Source: Mesorhizobium qingshengii (GTDB lineage Bacteria > Pseudomonadota > Alphaproteobacteria > Rhizobiales > Rhizobiaceae). Taken from it: DNA of 64,000 bases. The DNA lies in the NCBI RefSeq assembly GCF_900103325.1, contig NZ_FMXM01000009.1, forward strand, positions 124,001 through 188,000, in the 5' to 3' direction. Below the pieces are notes generated by a model. That model was not told the origin of the DNA. It searched no databases and saw only the letters and a list, made by a program, of their open reading frames with translations. Both the position numbers and the translations under genes were made by a program. Shown piece by piece: positions 44,900 to 53,693 of the stretch; the stretch's first letter is position 1; each line of letters begins with the position of its first letter.

Positions 44900-45871
44900 A
44901 TGGAAACAGCGGATTTCATGCCAAGCGAAGCCGACATCGCCAATATCCGGAAAGACATCGAGATCTACGAGGCGGCGAGGGCCTCGGCGGTCCGGCAAGT
45001 GCGCTGGCGGGTGCCGTTGTTCGTTGGCCTGGTGCTTGTGTTCGTCGTGCTGGTCGCCTGGCTGTTCAACAAGGTCGCCGATCCCAACGAGCAATGGTTC
45101 TCGACGCCACATGTGTTTCTCTATCTCGTCGGCTTCGCGGCTTCGATCCTGCTCTATTTCCGGGCGATCAGGCCGGCGACGCGGCTGCGGCAATCGTTCC
45201 GCGAGACGCTGCTGCCGATCATCTTCGGCTTCATCAGGGATATGCGTTACCAGCACGATGTGACGCCGAATTCCTTCGACCGGTTGCCGCGCGAGACGGT
45301 CGGCGGCTTCACCATGAGCCGCTTCGACGACATCATAGCCGGACGCTACGACGGGTTTCCGTTCGAGCTTTATGAGGCAGACCTGTGGGACGGGGCGGCA
45401 ACCAAGAACAGGGCGACAACCTTCAAGGGCGTCATTGTCGCCTTCGAGACGGTCGAGCCGTTCCCCGGCATACTGGTGGCGGCGCGGCGGGCCAACGCGG
45501 TCATGGGCTTCTTCCGCGGCATGTTCACAGCGAGGATGCAGGAGTTGTCATCGGGCGTTCCCGAGCTCGATGCCGCCTATGAATTCCGCACCGACAACAT
45601 CGAAGCGGCGCGGCCGCTGGTGACTGGCCGGCTGGCGCAAGCGCTGAAATGGCTGGGTGAAACCTGGCCGGACGATCCGGCCCGCATCGCGCTCAACGGC
45701 AGCGACGGTTTCCTGCTGCTGCCGCAGACGAAGAATTTCTTCGAGCTGCCGGATATCTCGGTGCCGCTCGACTACACCAGGCACGTCGCGCCGATGATAT
45801 CGGACATGGGCGCGATGCTGGCGACGGCAGCGCTGGTGCGCAAGATCGGCGCGAAGGACGAGGCAGGTTAG
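44900..45871 (+). CDS. DUF3137 membrane protein
   Basis: A 323-residue protein with two hydrophobic segments near 38-58 and 72-92, then a cytoplasmic domain of the DUF3137 type: R-D-M-R-Y, S-R-F-D-D-I-I-A-G-R-Y-D-G-F-P-F-E-L-Y-E-A-D-L-W, T-F-K-G-V-I-V-A-F-E-T, and L-Y-A-like ending P-L-D-Y-T-R-H. The function of the family is unknown. The start was placed at 44900; earlier in-frame ATGs occur at 44822 and 44867. It lies 64 bp after the CapA-like gene, so these two may be co-transcribed. Confidence 0.78.
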   Translation: METADFMPSEADIANIRKDIEIYEAARASAVRQVRWRVPLFVGLVLVFVVLVAWLFNKVADPNEQWFSTPHVFLYLVGFAASILLYFRAIRPATRLRQSFRETLLPIIFGFIRDMRYQHDVTPNSFDRLPRETVGGFTMSRFDDIIAGRYDGFPFELYEADLWDGAATKNRATTFKGVIVAFETVEPFPGILVAARRANAVMGFFRGMFTARMQELSSGVPELDAAYEFRTDNIEAARPLVTGRLAQALKWLGETWPDDPARIALNGSDGFLLLPQTKNFFELPDISVPLDYTRHVAPMISDMGAMLATAALVRKIGAKDEAG

Positions 45872-45884
45872 TCCGGCCGGAACA

Positions 45885-46379
45885 TCAGCAATCGAAGCCG
45901 TATTTGTCGCGCATAGTGTCCGCTTCTTCCTTCGACATTCTCTTGAACATCACGCAGACGGTGAAGCTGCCGACCTGACGCCCGTCGCGTGTGTACCCCC
46001 AGTCGGAAATATCGTCCCGGGTGAATTCTATGTCCTGGCCGAGGACGACGTTGTGCACTTCCTCCGGCTCGTTGGCCAATATGCCGACAAACCCGGTTTC
46101 GGTGCGACGAAAAGGTATGACCCAGAAGTGTTCGATGACGTGCCCGTCCCGCACCTTGACCTTCAATTTGAACCTGTCCGTGCCGGAGGGAGGGGCCTCG
46201 GACAATGCCAGGAATTCGTCCAGCCTGGCGAGCGCCTGCGCGGTCGCCGCCGCCATGTCTGGATCGCCGGGAGTAAAGATAACCGTTTTGTCGTCGGCTG
46301 GATCGGCGCTTTGTGCGCCGGCCGATCCCGGAGCAAGCGCCAGCATCAGAGATATCACGGCCCGGACTGCAAGTTTCAT
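45885..46379 (-). CDS. Exported DUF2314-type protein
   Basis: A 164-residue periplasmic protein: signal peptide (about 1-22), then a domain with F-K-L-K-V-K-V-R-D-G-H-V-I-E-H-F-W-V, F-V-G-I-L-A-N-E-P-E-E-V-H-N-V-V-L-G-Q and D-W-G-Y-T-R-D-G-R. This matches the YegJ/DUF2314 pattern. The function is unknown. The ATG at 46377-46379 puts the signal at the N-terminus; open frame upstream is unlikely to be coding. It converges on the DUF3137 gene. Confidence 0.82.
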   Translation of the reverse strand: MKLAVRAVISLMLALAPGSAGAQSADPADDKTVIFTPGDPDMAAATAQALARLDEFLALSEAPPSGTDRFKLKVKVRDGHVIEHFWVIPFRRTETGFVGILANEPEEVHNVVLGQDIEFTRDDISDWGYTRDGRQVGSFTVCVMFKRMSKEEADTMRDKYGFDC

Positions 46380-46821
46380 TGGATGATGGCCCCCCTCCAT
46401 AACGGTCGATACCATCGTGCATCCATTCCGGCTTTGCAACCGGAGCGCGAGTTTCATCCCCTTGGAGCGGCGGTTTGAACGGGTCCATGAAACAAAATGT
46501 GTGCCGATGAACAGTCGGAAGTCCGTTTCGTGATACCGCCAACGCGGATTGCGGCGGGGTTGTGGTGGTCACATGCCGGCCTGCACAGACCCGATAACGG
46601 ACTCTTTCTATGGGCAAAGCGCTGTAACAAACGGTTGCTCTATTGGCAGGGAAAGCCGGATCATCAGTCAATGTGGCGGAATTAAGCTTATGATTCCGTT
46701 GCGAAAATTCATCCAACGTGATTTGCTGACAGCAGGCTTTCCGGCCCAGTCTCGGCTCGTTCGGTGCTGTCGTTTCCCAAGGCGGCGGCCCGGAAAATCG
46801 AAACAGCACGGAGTGCACCCC
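46380..46821. other. Intergenic region between divergent genes
   Basis: This 442-bp stretch separates the DUF2314 gene and the DUF1344 gene. It is slightly A+T-rich near 46600-46730. I see no known RNA motif, no strong palindrome and no supported gene; it presumably holds both promoters. Confidence 0.35.
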
Positions 46822-47064
46822 ATGAAGAAGACCCTCGCAACCACCGTCGCTCTGCTCGCCTTCCTCGGCACGGCCTATGCCGCGACCGTCCAGGGCACCA
46901 TCCAGGCCGTCGACCCGACGACCAAGTCGATCACCCTCGACGACGGCAAGATCTACCAGCTCTCGCCGGACGCGGCGGTCGGGAAACTGAAGGTCGGCGC
47001 CAAGGTGGCGGTGACGGTCGATGAGAAGACCGGCATGGTGACGTCGATCAAGAAGGCTTCGTAG
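46822..47064 (+). CDS. DUF1344 exported small protein
   Basis: An 80-residue protein: signal peptide of about 20 residues (cleavage A-Y-A-A), then a single DUF1344 domain with V-Q-G-T-I-Q-A-V-D-P-T-T-K-S-I-T-L-D-D-G and V-G-A-K-V-A-V-T-V-D. The fold is a small beta barrel. Rhizobial genomes often have several copies; the role is unknown. CGGAGT supports the ATG at 46822. It is a single gene. Confidence 0.9.
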   Translation: MKKTLATTVALLAFLGTAYAATVQGTIQAVDPTTKSITLDDGKIYQLSPDAAVGKLKVGAKVAVTVDEKTGMVTSIKKAS

Positions 47065-47103
47065 TCGCGAGCATGAGTTCCGGCGTTGTCTGAAACAGTC
47101 AAC

Positions 47104-47231
47104 GCCGCGCTGCCCCTCATCCCCCTGCCGGCACCTTCTCCCCGTATAGGACGGGGAGAAGGGAGCTAGTCGCGACGCCGGTGACCCCCTCTCCCCGTCC
47201 TTCACGGGGAGAGGGTAAGGGTGAGGGCGGC
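47104..47231. repeat. Twin-hairpin palindromic repeat
   Basis: Outer segments CGCCGC ... GGCGGCG and CCCTCATCC ... GGTGAGGG surround two internal hairpins, CTTCTCCCCGT ... ACGGGGAGAAG (47135-47161) and CCCTCTCCCCGT ... ACGGGGAGAGGG (47187-47215). The layout with two similar stems is typical of repeated intergenic units in rhizobia. It lies between the DUF1344 gene and the FAD oxidase gene. Confidence 0.75.
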
Positions 47232-47354
47232 GCAATCCTTCGAATTTGTCCCCGTGACGTCGAAGTCCCACCATTACCGCGCCTTGGCTCTGCCACGCGC
47301 CGCTATGGTTTTTGCCGAAAGGCCGCGCTATCCCTTGGCCAACGGGGGATTTCC

Positions 47355-48977
47355 ATGGTCGAGGAACAAAAAGGGTTTCGTTTGTCGCGACGGCTGCTGC
47401 TCGGCGCGGCTGTCGTCGGCGGCGCGGTGCTGTGGGGCGGCACCACCATGGCGCGGCTGGCGCGCGGGCCTTCGGGACCCAAGAATGCCGGACGCATCGC
47501 CGATATCGACGGCATTGCCTTGCCGCTGAAGCCGGTTGCCAGCCCACCGGCCTTTGACCCTTCGCTGCCGTGGTCGGCCAAGGGCGGAGACATCAACGAT
47601 GCCAGCGGGCTGTCGAGGACGCCGATCTATGGCGTTGTCGAGATCAGCGAGGAGGACCACATCGCCAAGGCGCTGGCCTTCGCGCGCGCCAACGGCTTGA
47701 AAGTCTCGCTGGCCGCTGTCCGTCACTCGATGGGCGGGCATGCGTTCGACGACAATGCGCTGGTGCTCGACCTCAGAAAGTTCAACAAGGTCAGCGTCGA
47801 CGCGGCGGCGAAGACCATGACCTTGCAGCCGGGCGCGCGCTGGCACGACATCCAGAACCTTTTACATCCGCGCTTCGCGGTGAAGGCAATGCAGTCGACC
47901 GATATCTTCTCGGTCGGCGGCTCGCTGTCGGTGAACGCGCATGGCATGGACCATCAGGCCGGTTCGGTGGCTGGCTCGATCCGCTCGATGCGGGTGATGG
48001 TGGCCGACGGTTCGGTGACCACGTGCTCGTCGACCGAAAACAGCGACCTGTTCCGCCATGTCGTCGGCGGCTACGGCCTGTTCGGCGTGGTGCTGGAGGC
48101 AACGCTCGATATCGTCGACAATGCCGTCTACCGGACCTCGCGCGAGATCATCAAATCGGATGATTTCCCGAAATTCTTTGCCGAGGTTCTGGAGCCGAAC
48201 AAGGATATCGGCCTGTTCTACGGCCATCTGTCGACCGCGCCCGGCAATTTCCTCGAGGACATGATCGTTTATCGCTATGACAAGGTGGCCGAGCAGCCGC
48301 CGGCCGATCAGCCTGAAATCGGCGAGCCCGAGGGCGTCGGCCTCAAGCGGGTGATCATGAACCTCGCCAAGAAGGGCAGCCTGTTCCAGGAACTGAAATG
48401 GTTCACGGAAAAGACGCTGGAGCCCAAATTCGAAAGCTGCACGGTGGCGCGAACGGCAGCGATGGCCGAGGGCGAGGCCTGCCTCGTCACACGCAACAAT
48501 CCGATGCACGATTCGGTGCCGTATCTGTTCAACGATCTGATGGACGAGACCGACATCCTGCACGAGTATTTCATCCCGCGCGCCGCCTATGTCGAGTTCA
48601 TCGCGGAAGCCCGCGAGATCCTGCGCAACCAGGACCTGCCGGTGCTCAATGCCTCGGTGCGCATCGTCCACAAGGAGGATGTGGCGCTGACCTACGCGCC
48701 GGAGCCAGCCTATTCGCTGGTGCTCTACATCAACCAGCCGACCGATGCCGACGGCAATGCCAGGATGCGGGCGCTGACCCGGGCGCTGATCGACGTGACG
48801 ATCAAGCATGGCGGGCGTTTCTTCCTGCCGTATCAGCTGCATTACACGGCCAGGGAATTGCTGGCGTCCTATCCCGAGCTGCCGGCCTTCCTGGCGGCGA
48901 AACGGCAATATGACCCGACGGAACTGTTTTCCTCGACCTTCTACCGTGCCATCAAGGCGCTGAGCGGGGTGGCGTAG
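47355..48977 (+). CDS. FAD-linked oxidase (FAD_binding_4 type), membrane-anchored or exported
   Basis: A 540-residue flavoprotein. A hydrophobic N-terminal segment with R-L-S-R-R-L-L-L-G-A (about 9-33) could be a Tat-like signal or anchor. The FAD-binding domain (about 85-265) has V-R-H-S-M-G-G-H-A and F-S-V-G-G-S-L-S-V-N-A-H-G-M, typical of the vanillyl-alcohol oxidase/p-cresol methylhydroxylase fold. The C-terminal domain is a substrate cap (about 270-540). The substrate is unknown; relatives oxidise alditols, lactones or hydroxyacids. The ATG at 47355 has GGGGGA upstream. It precedes the exported 207-residue gene by 17 bp, so they are probably co-transcribed. Confidence 0.85.
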   Translation: MVEEQKGFRLSRRLLLGAAVVGGAVLWGGTTMARLARGPSGPKNAGRIADIDGIALPLKPVASPPAFDPSLPWSAKGGDINDASGLSRTPIYGVVEISEEDHIAKALAFARANGLKVSLAAVRHSMGGHAFDDNALVLDLRKFNKVSVDAAAKTMTLQPGARWHDIQNLLHPRFAVKAMQSTDIFSVGGSLSVNAHGMDHQAGSVAGSIRSMRVMVADGSVTTCSSTENSDLFRHVVGGYGLFGVVLEATLDIVDNAVYRTSREIIKSDDFPKFFAEVLEPNKDIGLFYGHLSTAPGNFLEDMIVYRYDKVAEQPPADQPEIGEPEGVGLKRVIMNLAKKGSLFQELKWFTEKTLEPKFESCTVARTAAMAEGEACLVTRNNPMHDSVPYLFNDLMDETDILHEYFIPRAAYVEFIAEAREILRNQDLPVLNASVRIVHKEDVALTYAPEPAYSLVLYINQPTDADGNARMRALTRALIDVTIKHGGRFFLPYQLHYTARELLASYPELPAFLAAKRQYDPTELFSSTFYRAIKALSGVA

Positions 48978-48994
48978 CAGGCAGGAGAACAACC

Positions 48995-49618
48995 ATGCGG
49001 ATGGTATCAGCGGCGGCACTCACCCTCATCGCGCTGTGCGCTGGACCGGCCGTGGCCGAGGATCTCAAGGCCTTCAGGCTGACCATCGACGGGGTGACGG
49101 TCGACATCGATCCCGGCGAGAGCGCGAACGTGACGCTGCCCGGCGGCAAGAAGAGCAAGGTGACGCTCGAACGCAACGACTTCGCCACCTTTTCCGGCGG
49201 CAGTTTCTCCTTCGTCCATCCGAGCAACATTTCGGTGACCAAGACCGATCTCGGCGAAAACATCACGCAGTATCTGATGGCCTCGGCGCTGGGCACGATC
49301 GTCGTCGTGCAGGAATACGGCAAGATGAATCCGGTCTCGCTCAACCAGCTTATGCTGCAGGAGATGACCAAGGAATCGGTGCAGGCCGGTGCCGCGCTGA
49401 CGCAGGAGCCGACGACGCGCAAGCTCGCCGACGGCAGGGAATTGACCGGCATCCGCGCCCAAGTGAAGACGCGCACCGACACCGCCTATTTCGAGATCGT
49501 CGGCTTCGGCCGTGCTGATCAGGGGCTGCTGTTCATCACGCGCGTCGCCGGTGAGGACGCGGCCACCGAAAAGCCGCTGATCGACAGGTTCTGGCAGAGC
49601 CTCAAGCTGAAGCCGTAG
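48995..49618 (+). CDS. Exported protein of unknown function, 207 residues
   Basis: A 207-residue periplasmic protein with a signal peptide (about 1-21, V-A-E-D) and a beta-rich mature part: R-L-T-I-D-G-V-T-V-D-I-D-P-G-E-S, then F-A-T-F-S-G-G-S-F-S-F-V-H-P, and F-E-I-V-G-F-G-R near the end. AGGAG precedes the ATG at 48995. It follows the FAD oxidase gene by 17 bp and may assist it. I do not recognise the family. Confidence 0.78.
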   Translation: MRMVSAAALTLIALCAGPAVAEDLKAFRLTIDGVTVDIDPGESANVTLPGGKKSKVTLERNDFATFSGGSFSFVHPSNISVTKTDLGENITQYLMASALGTIVVVQEYGKMNPVSLNQLMLQEMTKESVQAGAALTQEPTTRKLADGRELTGIRAQVKTRTDTAYFEIVGFGRADQGLLFITRVAGEDAATEKPLIDRFWQSLKLKP

Positions 49619-49665
49619 ACGCCGGCGTCGGAAGCGCGTCGCGTCCGCGCTTCCGGTCTTTGTTT

Positions 49666-49713
49666 CATGCATGTCGTTCTCCCAAAACCGGGGCCCACTC
49701 TTGGGAGACATGC
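49666..49713. repeat. Small dispersed palindrome, copy 4
   Basis: ATGCATGTCGTTCTCCCAAAACCGG ... CCACTCTTGGGAGACATGCC. The upstream segment 49631-49665 with GAAGCGCGTCGCG and GGTCTTTGTTTC matches the same module beside copy 3 at 18.0 kb. It is between the exported 207-residue gene and the 3' end of the next minus-strand gene. Confidence 0.8.
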
Positions 49714-49716
49714 CTT

Positions 49717-50238
49717 CTAGAGCTTGCTCGGCACCAGGCCAGCCAGCCAGTTCGCCGACCGTTTCGCCATATCGGCGGTTGCTGACACGGCGCGGCCAAG
49801 ATCGGTCTTGACCACGGCGTAGCCGTTTTTCGTGCGGTAGAGCACGCCGGTTCCACCATCGACCACCTGTTCATAGGCGACGGGCCGGGCGGCGGCCGCG
49901 TCCATGGCCGTCGCCGGCGAGCCGACGGGGACGCTCGGCCGATGGCTCAATTCCGGCGGCAGCGGGCTTTCGATCTTAACGACCCTGCTGACAGGCTTCA
50001 GTTCCGGGCGCGACGCGGCCGCGGCCAGTTGCGAGGAGGACGACGAGCCCTTCGCGCGGCAGATGCCGGAGACGAGCGGATAGTTGAAATTGCGCTCGTG
50101 CAGCATCTGGCTTTTCATCGCCGCTTCGCACTCGGCGATGGTCGACCACTTGGCCGGCGTCTCGCCGATATATTCGCAAAGCTTGGCGTCGCAATCGCAA
50201 CCAACGATGGTCATGGCGACAAGGGCGGTCTTGATCAC
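49717..50238 (-). CDS. Exported protein with Cys-rich N-terminus, function unknown
   Basis: A 173-residue protein. It begins at a GTG (50236-50238) with GAAGGGA upstream, followed by I-K-T-A-L-V-A-M-T-I-V-G-C-D-C-D-A-K-L-C-E-Y-I-G. The first Cys could be a lipobox-like site, but the motif is not perfect. A Ser-rich linker (near S-S-S-S-S) and a C-terminal domain with L-Y-R-T-K-N-G-Y-A-V-V-K follow. The start codon and the N-terminus are uncertain. No family is recognised. Confidence 0.65.
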   Translation of the reverse strand: MIKTALVAMTIVGCDCDAKLCEYIGETPAKWSTIAECEAAMKSQMLHERNFNYPLVSGICRAKGSSSSSQLAAAASRPELKPVSRVVKIESPLPPELSHRPSVPVGSPATAMDAAAARPVAYEQVVDGGTGVLYRTKNGYAVVKTDLGRAVSATADMAKRSANWLAGLVPSKL

Positions 50239-50278
50239 GGTCTTGTCCCTTCGAGATGCCTGCCGGCAGCCCACTTAC

Positions 50279-50350
50279 GTGTATGTCGAGGTCCCAAAAC
50301 CGGTTTCAACCCCAAGGTCGAGCCCGTGGGTGTGCTTTTGGGCGACATGC
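50279..50350. repeat. Small dispersed palindrome, copy 5 (extended loop)
   Basis: GTATGTCGAGGTCCCAAAACCGG at the left and CTTTTGGGCGACATGC at the right match the arms of the other copies, but the centre is about 25 bases longer than in copies 1-4. It lies upstream of the GTG-start gene. Confidence 0.65.
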
Positions 50351-50426
50351 AACCATCCATCGCGCGCGAACAAGGCGGGATTTGGCCGCGATTGTGGAAT
50401 GACCGTGGCGGCACGCGAACGGCCGC

Positions 50427-51425
50427 CTATCGGGCGGTCGGCGAGGTCCGTTTGAGGAAATTCGCGATCAGTCGCACCACGTCTTGCGGGCGTTCGATCT
50501 GCGGGATGTGGTTGACGCCATCGAGAACGGTCATTTCGGCGTGCGGAAACAGCGAGGCGATTTCTTCACCCTGTTTGAGAGGCGTGGTCGAATCCTCTCG
50601 TCCCCAGATGACGAGAACAGGCGGCGCGAAGATGCGATAGTTAGCCGGGTCGGCGGCAAGCGATTTTCGCTCGTCGTTGAAGAGGCCGCTGAACAGCCAA
50701 TGGCCAACGGCATCGGTGGTGCCTTTGACGTTCAGGGGGCGCGTGTAGATCGCTATGCGCTCCGCGGTGACCAGATCGTCGTTTTCAATAAACCGGCGCA
50801 AACCGGTGCCGGTCATCAGCGGATTGGTGAAGGTCGCGGCGGTCAGCAACTGGCGTGGCCAGTCCCTGTTGAGGAAAGATGCGAATGGAAAGGCCGGCGC
50901 CTCGGTCTGGCCAAGGCCAAGTGCCACGTCGAGCAGGATCAGCGAGTCGATCCGGGCGGGAGCCGTGAAAGCGGCTTCGATCACCCCGCCGCCGCCATAG
51001 GAGTGGACACCGACGCTGAAATGGCGAAGGCCGAGCGCGTCGGCAAAACCGAGGACGCGTCTTGCGTGGGCGGCGCGCGAATAATCCTGATCGGCCGGTC
51101 TTTCCGAATAGCCAAAGGGCGGCATGTCAACGGCGATCACGCGAAAGCCCTGTTCTCCCAATGGCGCGGCGATGTCACGATAGGTCTCGGCCCAGGAGGC
51201 TGTGCCGTGGAACAGAAGCAGCGGCGGCCCGTCCTGCGGACCCCAGACCTGATAGTGCATCTTCAGCCCGTCGACCGTGGCAAACAGCGCTCCCGCCGGG
51301 GCCGCCTCCTCGGGCGACAGGTTCTCTCGAAGTGCAGCCGCACCGCGAAAGCCCACTAGCGTGACCGCAATAAGCACGACCAGCGCGAGTGCCAGCCAGC
51401 CGGCGATCCGGATCAGTCGACGCAT
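50427..51425 (-). CDS. Alpha/beta hydrolase, membrane-anchored
   Basis: A 332-residue protein with an N-terminal membrane segment (about 8-30) and an alpha/beta hydrolase domain. The oxyanion loop is L-L-F-H-G-T-A-S, the nucleophile is Ser in G-V-H-S-Y-G-G-G, the acid is Asp in I-W-G-R-E-D-S-T, and the His is in D-G-V-N-H-I-P. It probably works on the periplasmic side. The substrate is unknown. The next gene on the strand (376 residues) starts upstream and ends 15 bp before this ATG. Confidence 0.9.
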   Translation of the reverse strand: MRRLIRIAGWLALALVVLIAVTLVGFRGAAALRENLSPEEAAPAGALFATVDGLKMHYQVWGPQDGPPLLLFHGTASWAETYRDIAAPLGEQGFRVIAVDMPPFGYSERPADQDYSRAAHARRVLGFADALGLRHFSVGVHSYGGGGVIEAAFTAPARIDSLILLDVALGLGQTEAPAFPFASFLNRDWPRQLLTAATFTNPLMTGTGLRRFIENDDLVTAERIAIYTRPLNVKGTTDAVGHWLFSGLFNDERKSLAADPANYRIFAPPVLVIWGREDSTTPLKQGEEIASLFPHAEMTVLDGVNHIPQIERPQDVVRLIANFLKRTSPTAR

Positions 51426-51440
51426 GGCCTGGCCATCGCT

Positions 51441-52571
51441 TTAGTAGTCATAGACATGTTCGAGCCTGGCGCCCGACTTGATCAGCGCCGGCAGCACCAG
51501 ATGCAGCTTGCGCACGGCGACGGTCATGCCGGTGCGACGCGTCGAAGGGTCGGCCGGCAGGGGGTAGCTGAACAGGATGCGCATGCCTTCGGGGACAGCG
51601 ATCGAGTCGGTGGAGAGCACGGTGACCATGATTTCGTCATTGCCGCCGATCTCGACGAAGGACACGCCCTTGTCAATCAGGCGCGGGATCATCTCGGTAA
51701 ACACCTGGTAGCGCTTGGTAAGGAAGATGGTTCCGTCAGCGCCGAGGTCTCGTTCGAGCAAGGTGTCGGGCTCGTTGCGCGTCGCTTCGCCGACCGGCCC
51801 CCTGGCCCAGACATGGATGTCGAGGAAGGCCGGGTCGGAGGTGGCGGCAAGCGCCTTGGTGATCAGGTCGGCATAGCCCTGCTTGATGGTGTCGGCGAGG
51901 CCGAAGGCCAGCTTGCGCTCGCTGGTGCGGATGGAGCTGTCGCCCGGCGCCGGCTGCACGGCAAACAGGCCGGCGCGCTTCTCGGCGTAGGGGAACTGAT
52001 ACCATGGCACCTGATCGAGGAAGGCGGCATAGTCGGCCGCCACCTTGGCCTGATAGATATCGGCGGCGGTGCGCTTGCTGGCGGTCGCCTCGGTGATGCG
52101 GCCAACCGTGTTCTCATAGGCCCACTGCAATATGTGCTCGATCGAGTGGCTGGTGCCGATGACGACCAGCATCTGGTGGTTGGCCAAGTTGAACTTGTAG
52201 GAAGAGCTGGCGCGGATCACCGTCGCGTAGTCCTGCCAGAAACGGCCGACATAGGACCAGTAGGGAAAGCCGCTCGGCTGGTTCTTGTCGACGAAGCCGG
52301 CATATTCGCGCGCGGCATAGACGATCGCCCATTCCGGGTAGGTGAGGAAGGTCGATTCCTCCGGCCGCTGGTAGCCGGGGATCTCGGCGCGGACCTTGTC
52401 GGCCAGCGCCTTGGGCGGCGCGCCATCGGCGATACCGGGCAGGGGCGTGGTATCCAGCGACGGCGTCGTCAGGAAGCCGTAGGCCAGCCCGGCGATCGGG
52501 ATCAGGATGACGATGACGATCAGCCAGAGGATCGTCTTGATGATGCGCTTCAGCCAGCGGAACAGGAACAT
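51441..52571 (-). CDS. Membrane-anchored protein of unknown function, 376 residues
   Basis: A 376-residue protein with one N-terminal hydrophobic segment (about 11-33) and a large outside domain of mixed structure. Recognisable stretches are F-L-T-Y-P-E-W-A-I-V-Y-A-A-R-E-Y-A, P-Y-W-S-Y-V-G-R-F-W and I-L-Q-W-A-Y-E-N. No catalytic motif is evident. It is placed between a small membrane protein (6 bp upstream) and the alpha/beta hydrolase (15 bp downstream), so the three are probably one operon. Confidence 0.78.
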   Translation of the reverse strand: MFLFRWLKRIIKTILWLIVIVILIPIAGLAYGFLTTPSLDTTPLPGIADGAPPKALADKVRAEIPGYQRPEESTFLTYPEWAIVYAAREYAGFVDKNQPSGFPYWSYVGRFWQDYATVIRASSSYKFNLANHQMLVVIGTSHSIEHILQWAYENTVGRITEATASKRTAADIYQAKVAADYAAFLDQVPWYQFPYAEKRAGLFAVQPAPGDSSIRTSERKLAFGLADTIKQGYADLITKALAATSDPAFLDIHVWARGPVGEATRNEPDTLLERDLGADGTIFLTKRYQVFTEMIPRLIDKGVSFVEIGGNDEIMVTVLSTDSIAVPEGMRILFSYPLPADPSTRRTGMTVAVRKLHLVLPALIKSGARLEHVYDY

Positions 52572-52577
52572 GGCCGG

Positions 52578-53012
52578 TCAGGCCGTGGCGAAGTGGTCGT
52601 GTATGCGCTTCGACAGCCAGAAGCCGACATAGACGGCGAAGCCGCCGATGACGATATGCGGCAGGTTGGCGAAGAAACGCGCCGGGAATTCGATGTCGTT
52701 GAGGGAACGGAAGCCGTTGATGAAGATGCCGGCATCGAGGCAGCCGGAACCGGTGACCAGCCCAAGCACGCCGTCGAACAGATAGACCGAGCCGAACAGC
52801 TTGAAATAGAACACCGCCTGGCGGTGCGAGATGAAGGCAGCCGCCAGCGCCCAGACGCCGGAGAAGGCATGCAGCAGGTCGTCATACCATTGCAGCGAGA
52901 ACAGGCCGAACAGATTGCCGTTGGCGTCGTTGAACGCCGGTATGTAGCCGATGGCGACGACGCCGAAGAACAGGAAGGCGTAGGCAACGGCAAGCTTCTG
53001 GATCAACGTCAT
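52578..53012 (-). CDS. Small inner-membrane protein, 144 residues
   Basis: A 144-residue protein with four hydrophobic segments (about 6-24, 46-62, 67-85 and 112-133), and the motif W-Y-D-D-L-L-H-A-F-S-G-V-W between the first two. The pattern resembles DUF4383-like membrane proteins, but the match is only by general character. GGGGGA precedes the ATG at 53010-53012. It is the first gene of a probable three-gene operon. Confidence 0.78.
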   Translation of the reverse strand: MTLIQKLAVAYAFLFFGVVAIGYIPAFNDANGNLFGLFSLQWYDDLLHAFSGVWALAAAFISHRQAVFYFKLFGSVYLFDGVLGLVTGSGCLDAGIFINGFRSLNDIEFPARFFANLPHIVIGGFAVYVGFWLSKRIHDHFATA

Positions 53013-53693
53013 GAAGTATCCCCCTTCAAGTGACGATGAACGTTAGCTTATTTCGCCGCCGGTTGCAGCCCCAACCGGAAACACCGTAAAAATTGTAGGG
53101 GATAGCCAAACGACAGTCGGCGCCGGGATTTCTCCCAGCGCCTCCCTGTCAGATCAGGACACGGTCGCGGCAGCAACTTCCGTAAAGTCGTCGCGCCTTG
53201 CCGGCCTTGATTTTGACGGTCCTGCCAGCCGCCACCCGAGGGCAGCGTCCGTTCCAGACCACGCCGGTCTCCACCCTTGCGGGCTTCGCCCTGCGCACCA
53301 TCGAAGGTTTTTGCCGTCCTTCATGGCAGCATCGGTCCGCCGTCGGCGTTGGCACGCTTTCCGCGGCCCCGTAGGTCTCGGCTCCGTCCCTCGAAACAGG
53401 CAAGCCTGCTCTCGCTTCGGGCCGTACGGGCCTCAGGAAGTCCGCTTTCGCTCTGCCTTTCGGTTGGGCGATCGGCAGCCGCCTGAGATGGGTTCAATGT
53501 AGGGGGATCAAGGGTTCTGGGGAATGGCCGCGGGCCTGTGGATAACGGGATTATCGGGGACCATTCGCAGATGTCTGCCGGTCACGGTGAAAACAGGGAC
53601 AGCGCGTTTCGCCCCTTGCTCCGCTGGCGGGCGCGGGCTTCAATGCCGGCAAAGGATCGAGCGTTGCATGCTCGGCGCCGGGGAGGGTGTGTA
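53013..53693. other. 680-bp region without a supported gene
   Basis: This stretch separates the membrane-protein operon (minus) and the lipid kinase (plus). Its centre (53160-53480) is dense in G+C and contains many short inverted repeats, for example GGCCCGTACGGCCC on the minus strand. Short open frames exist on both strands, but none has a ribosome-binding site or a recognisable family. It could be a structured RNA gene or an untranslated leader, or simply decayed sequence. Confidence 0.4.

Noticed and set aside
45868..47547. A long minus-strand open frame over the DUF2314 and DUF1344 genes
   Set aside because: It joins unrelated sequence, including intergenic DNA and a palindromic repeat, and contains no recognisable domain. 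The DUF2314 frame is the supported one.
53149..53403. An 84-residue minus-strand open frame in the G+C-rich stretch
   Set aside because: It starts with TTG without a ribosome-binding site and resembles no family. I kept the region as unknown instead of calling a gene.
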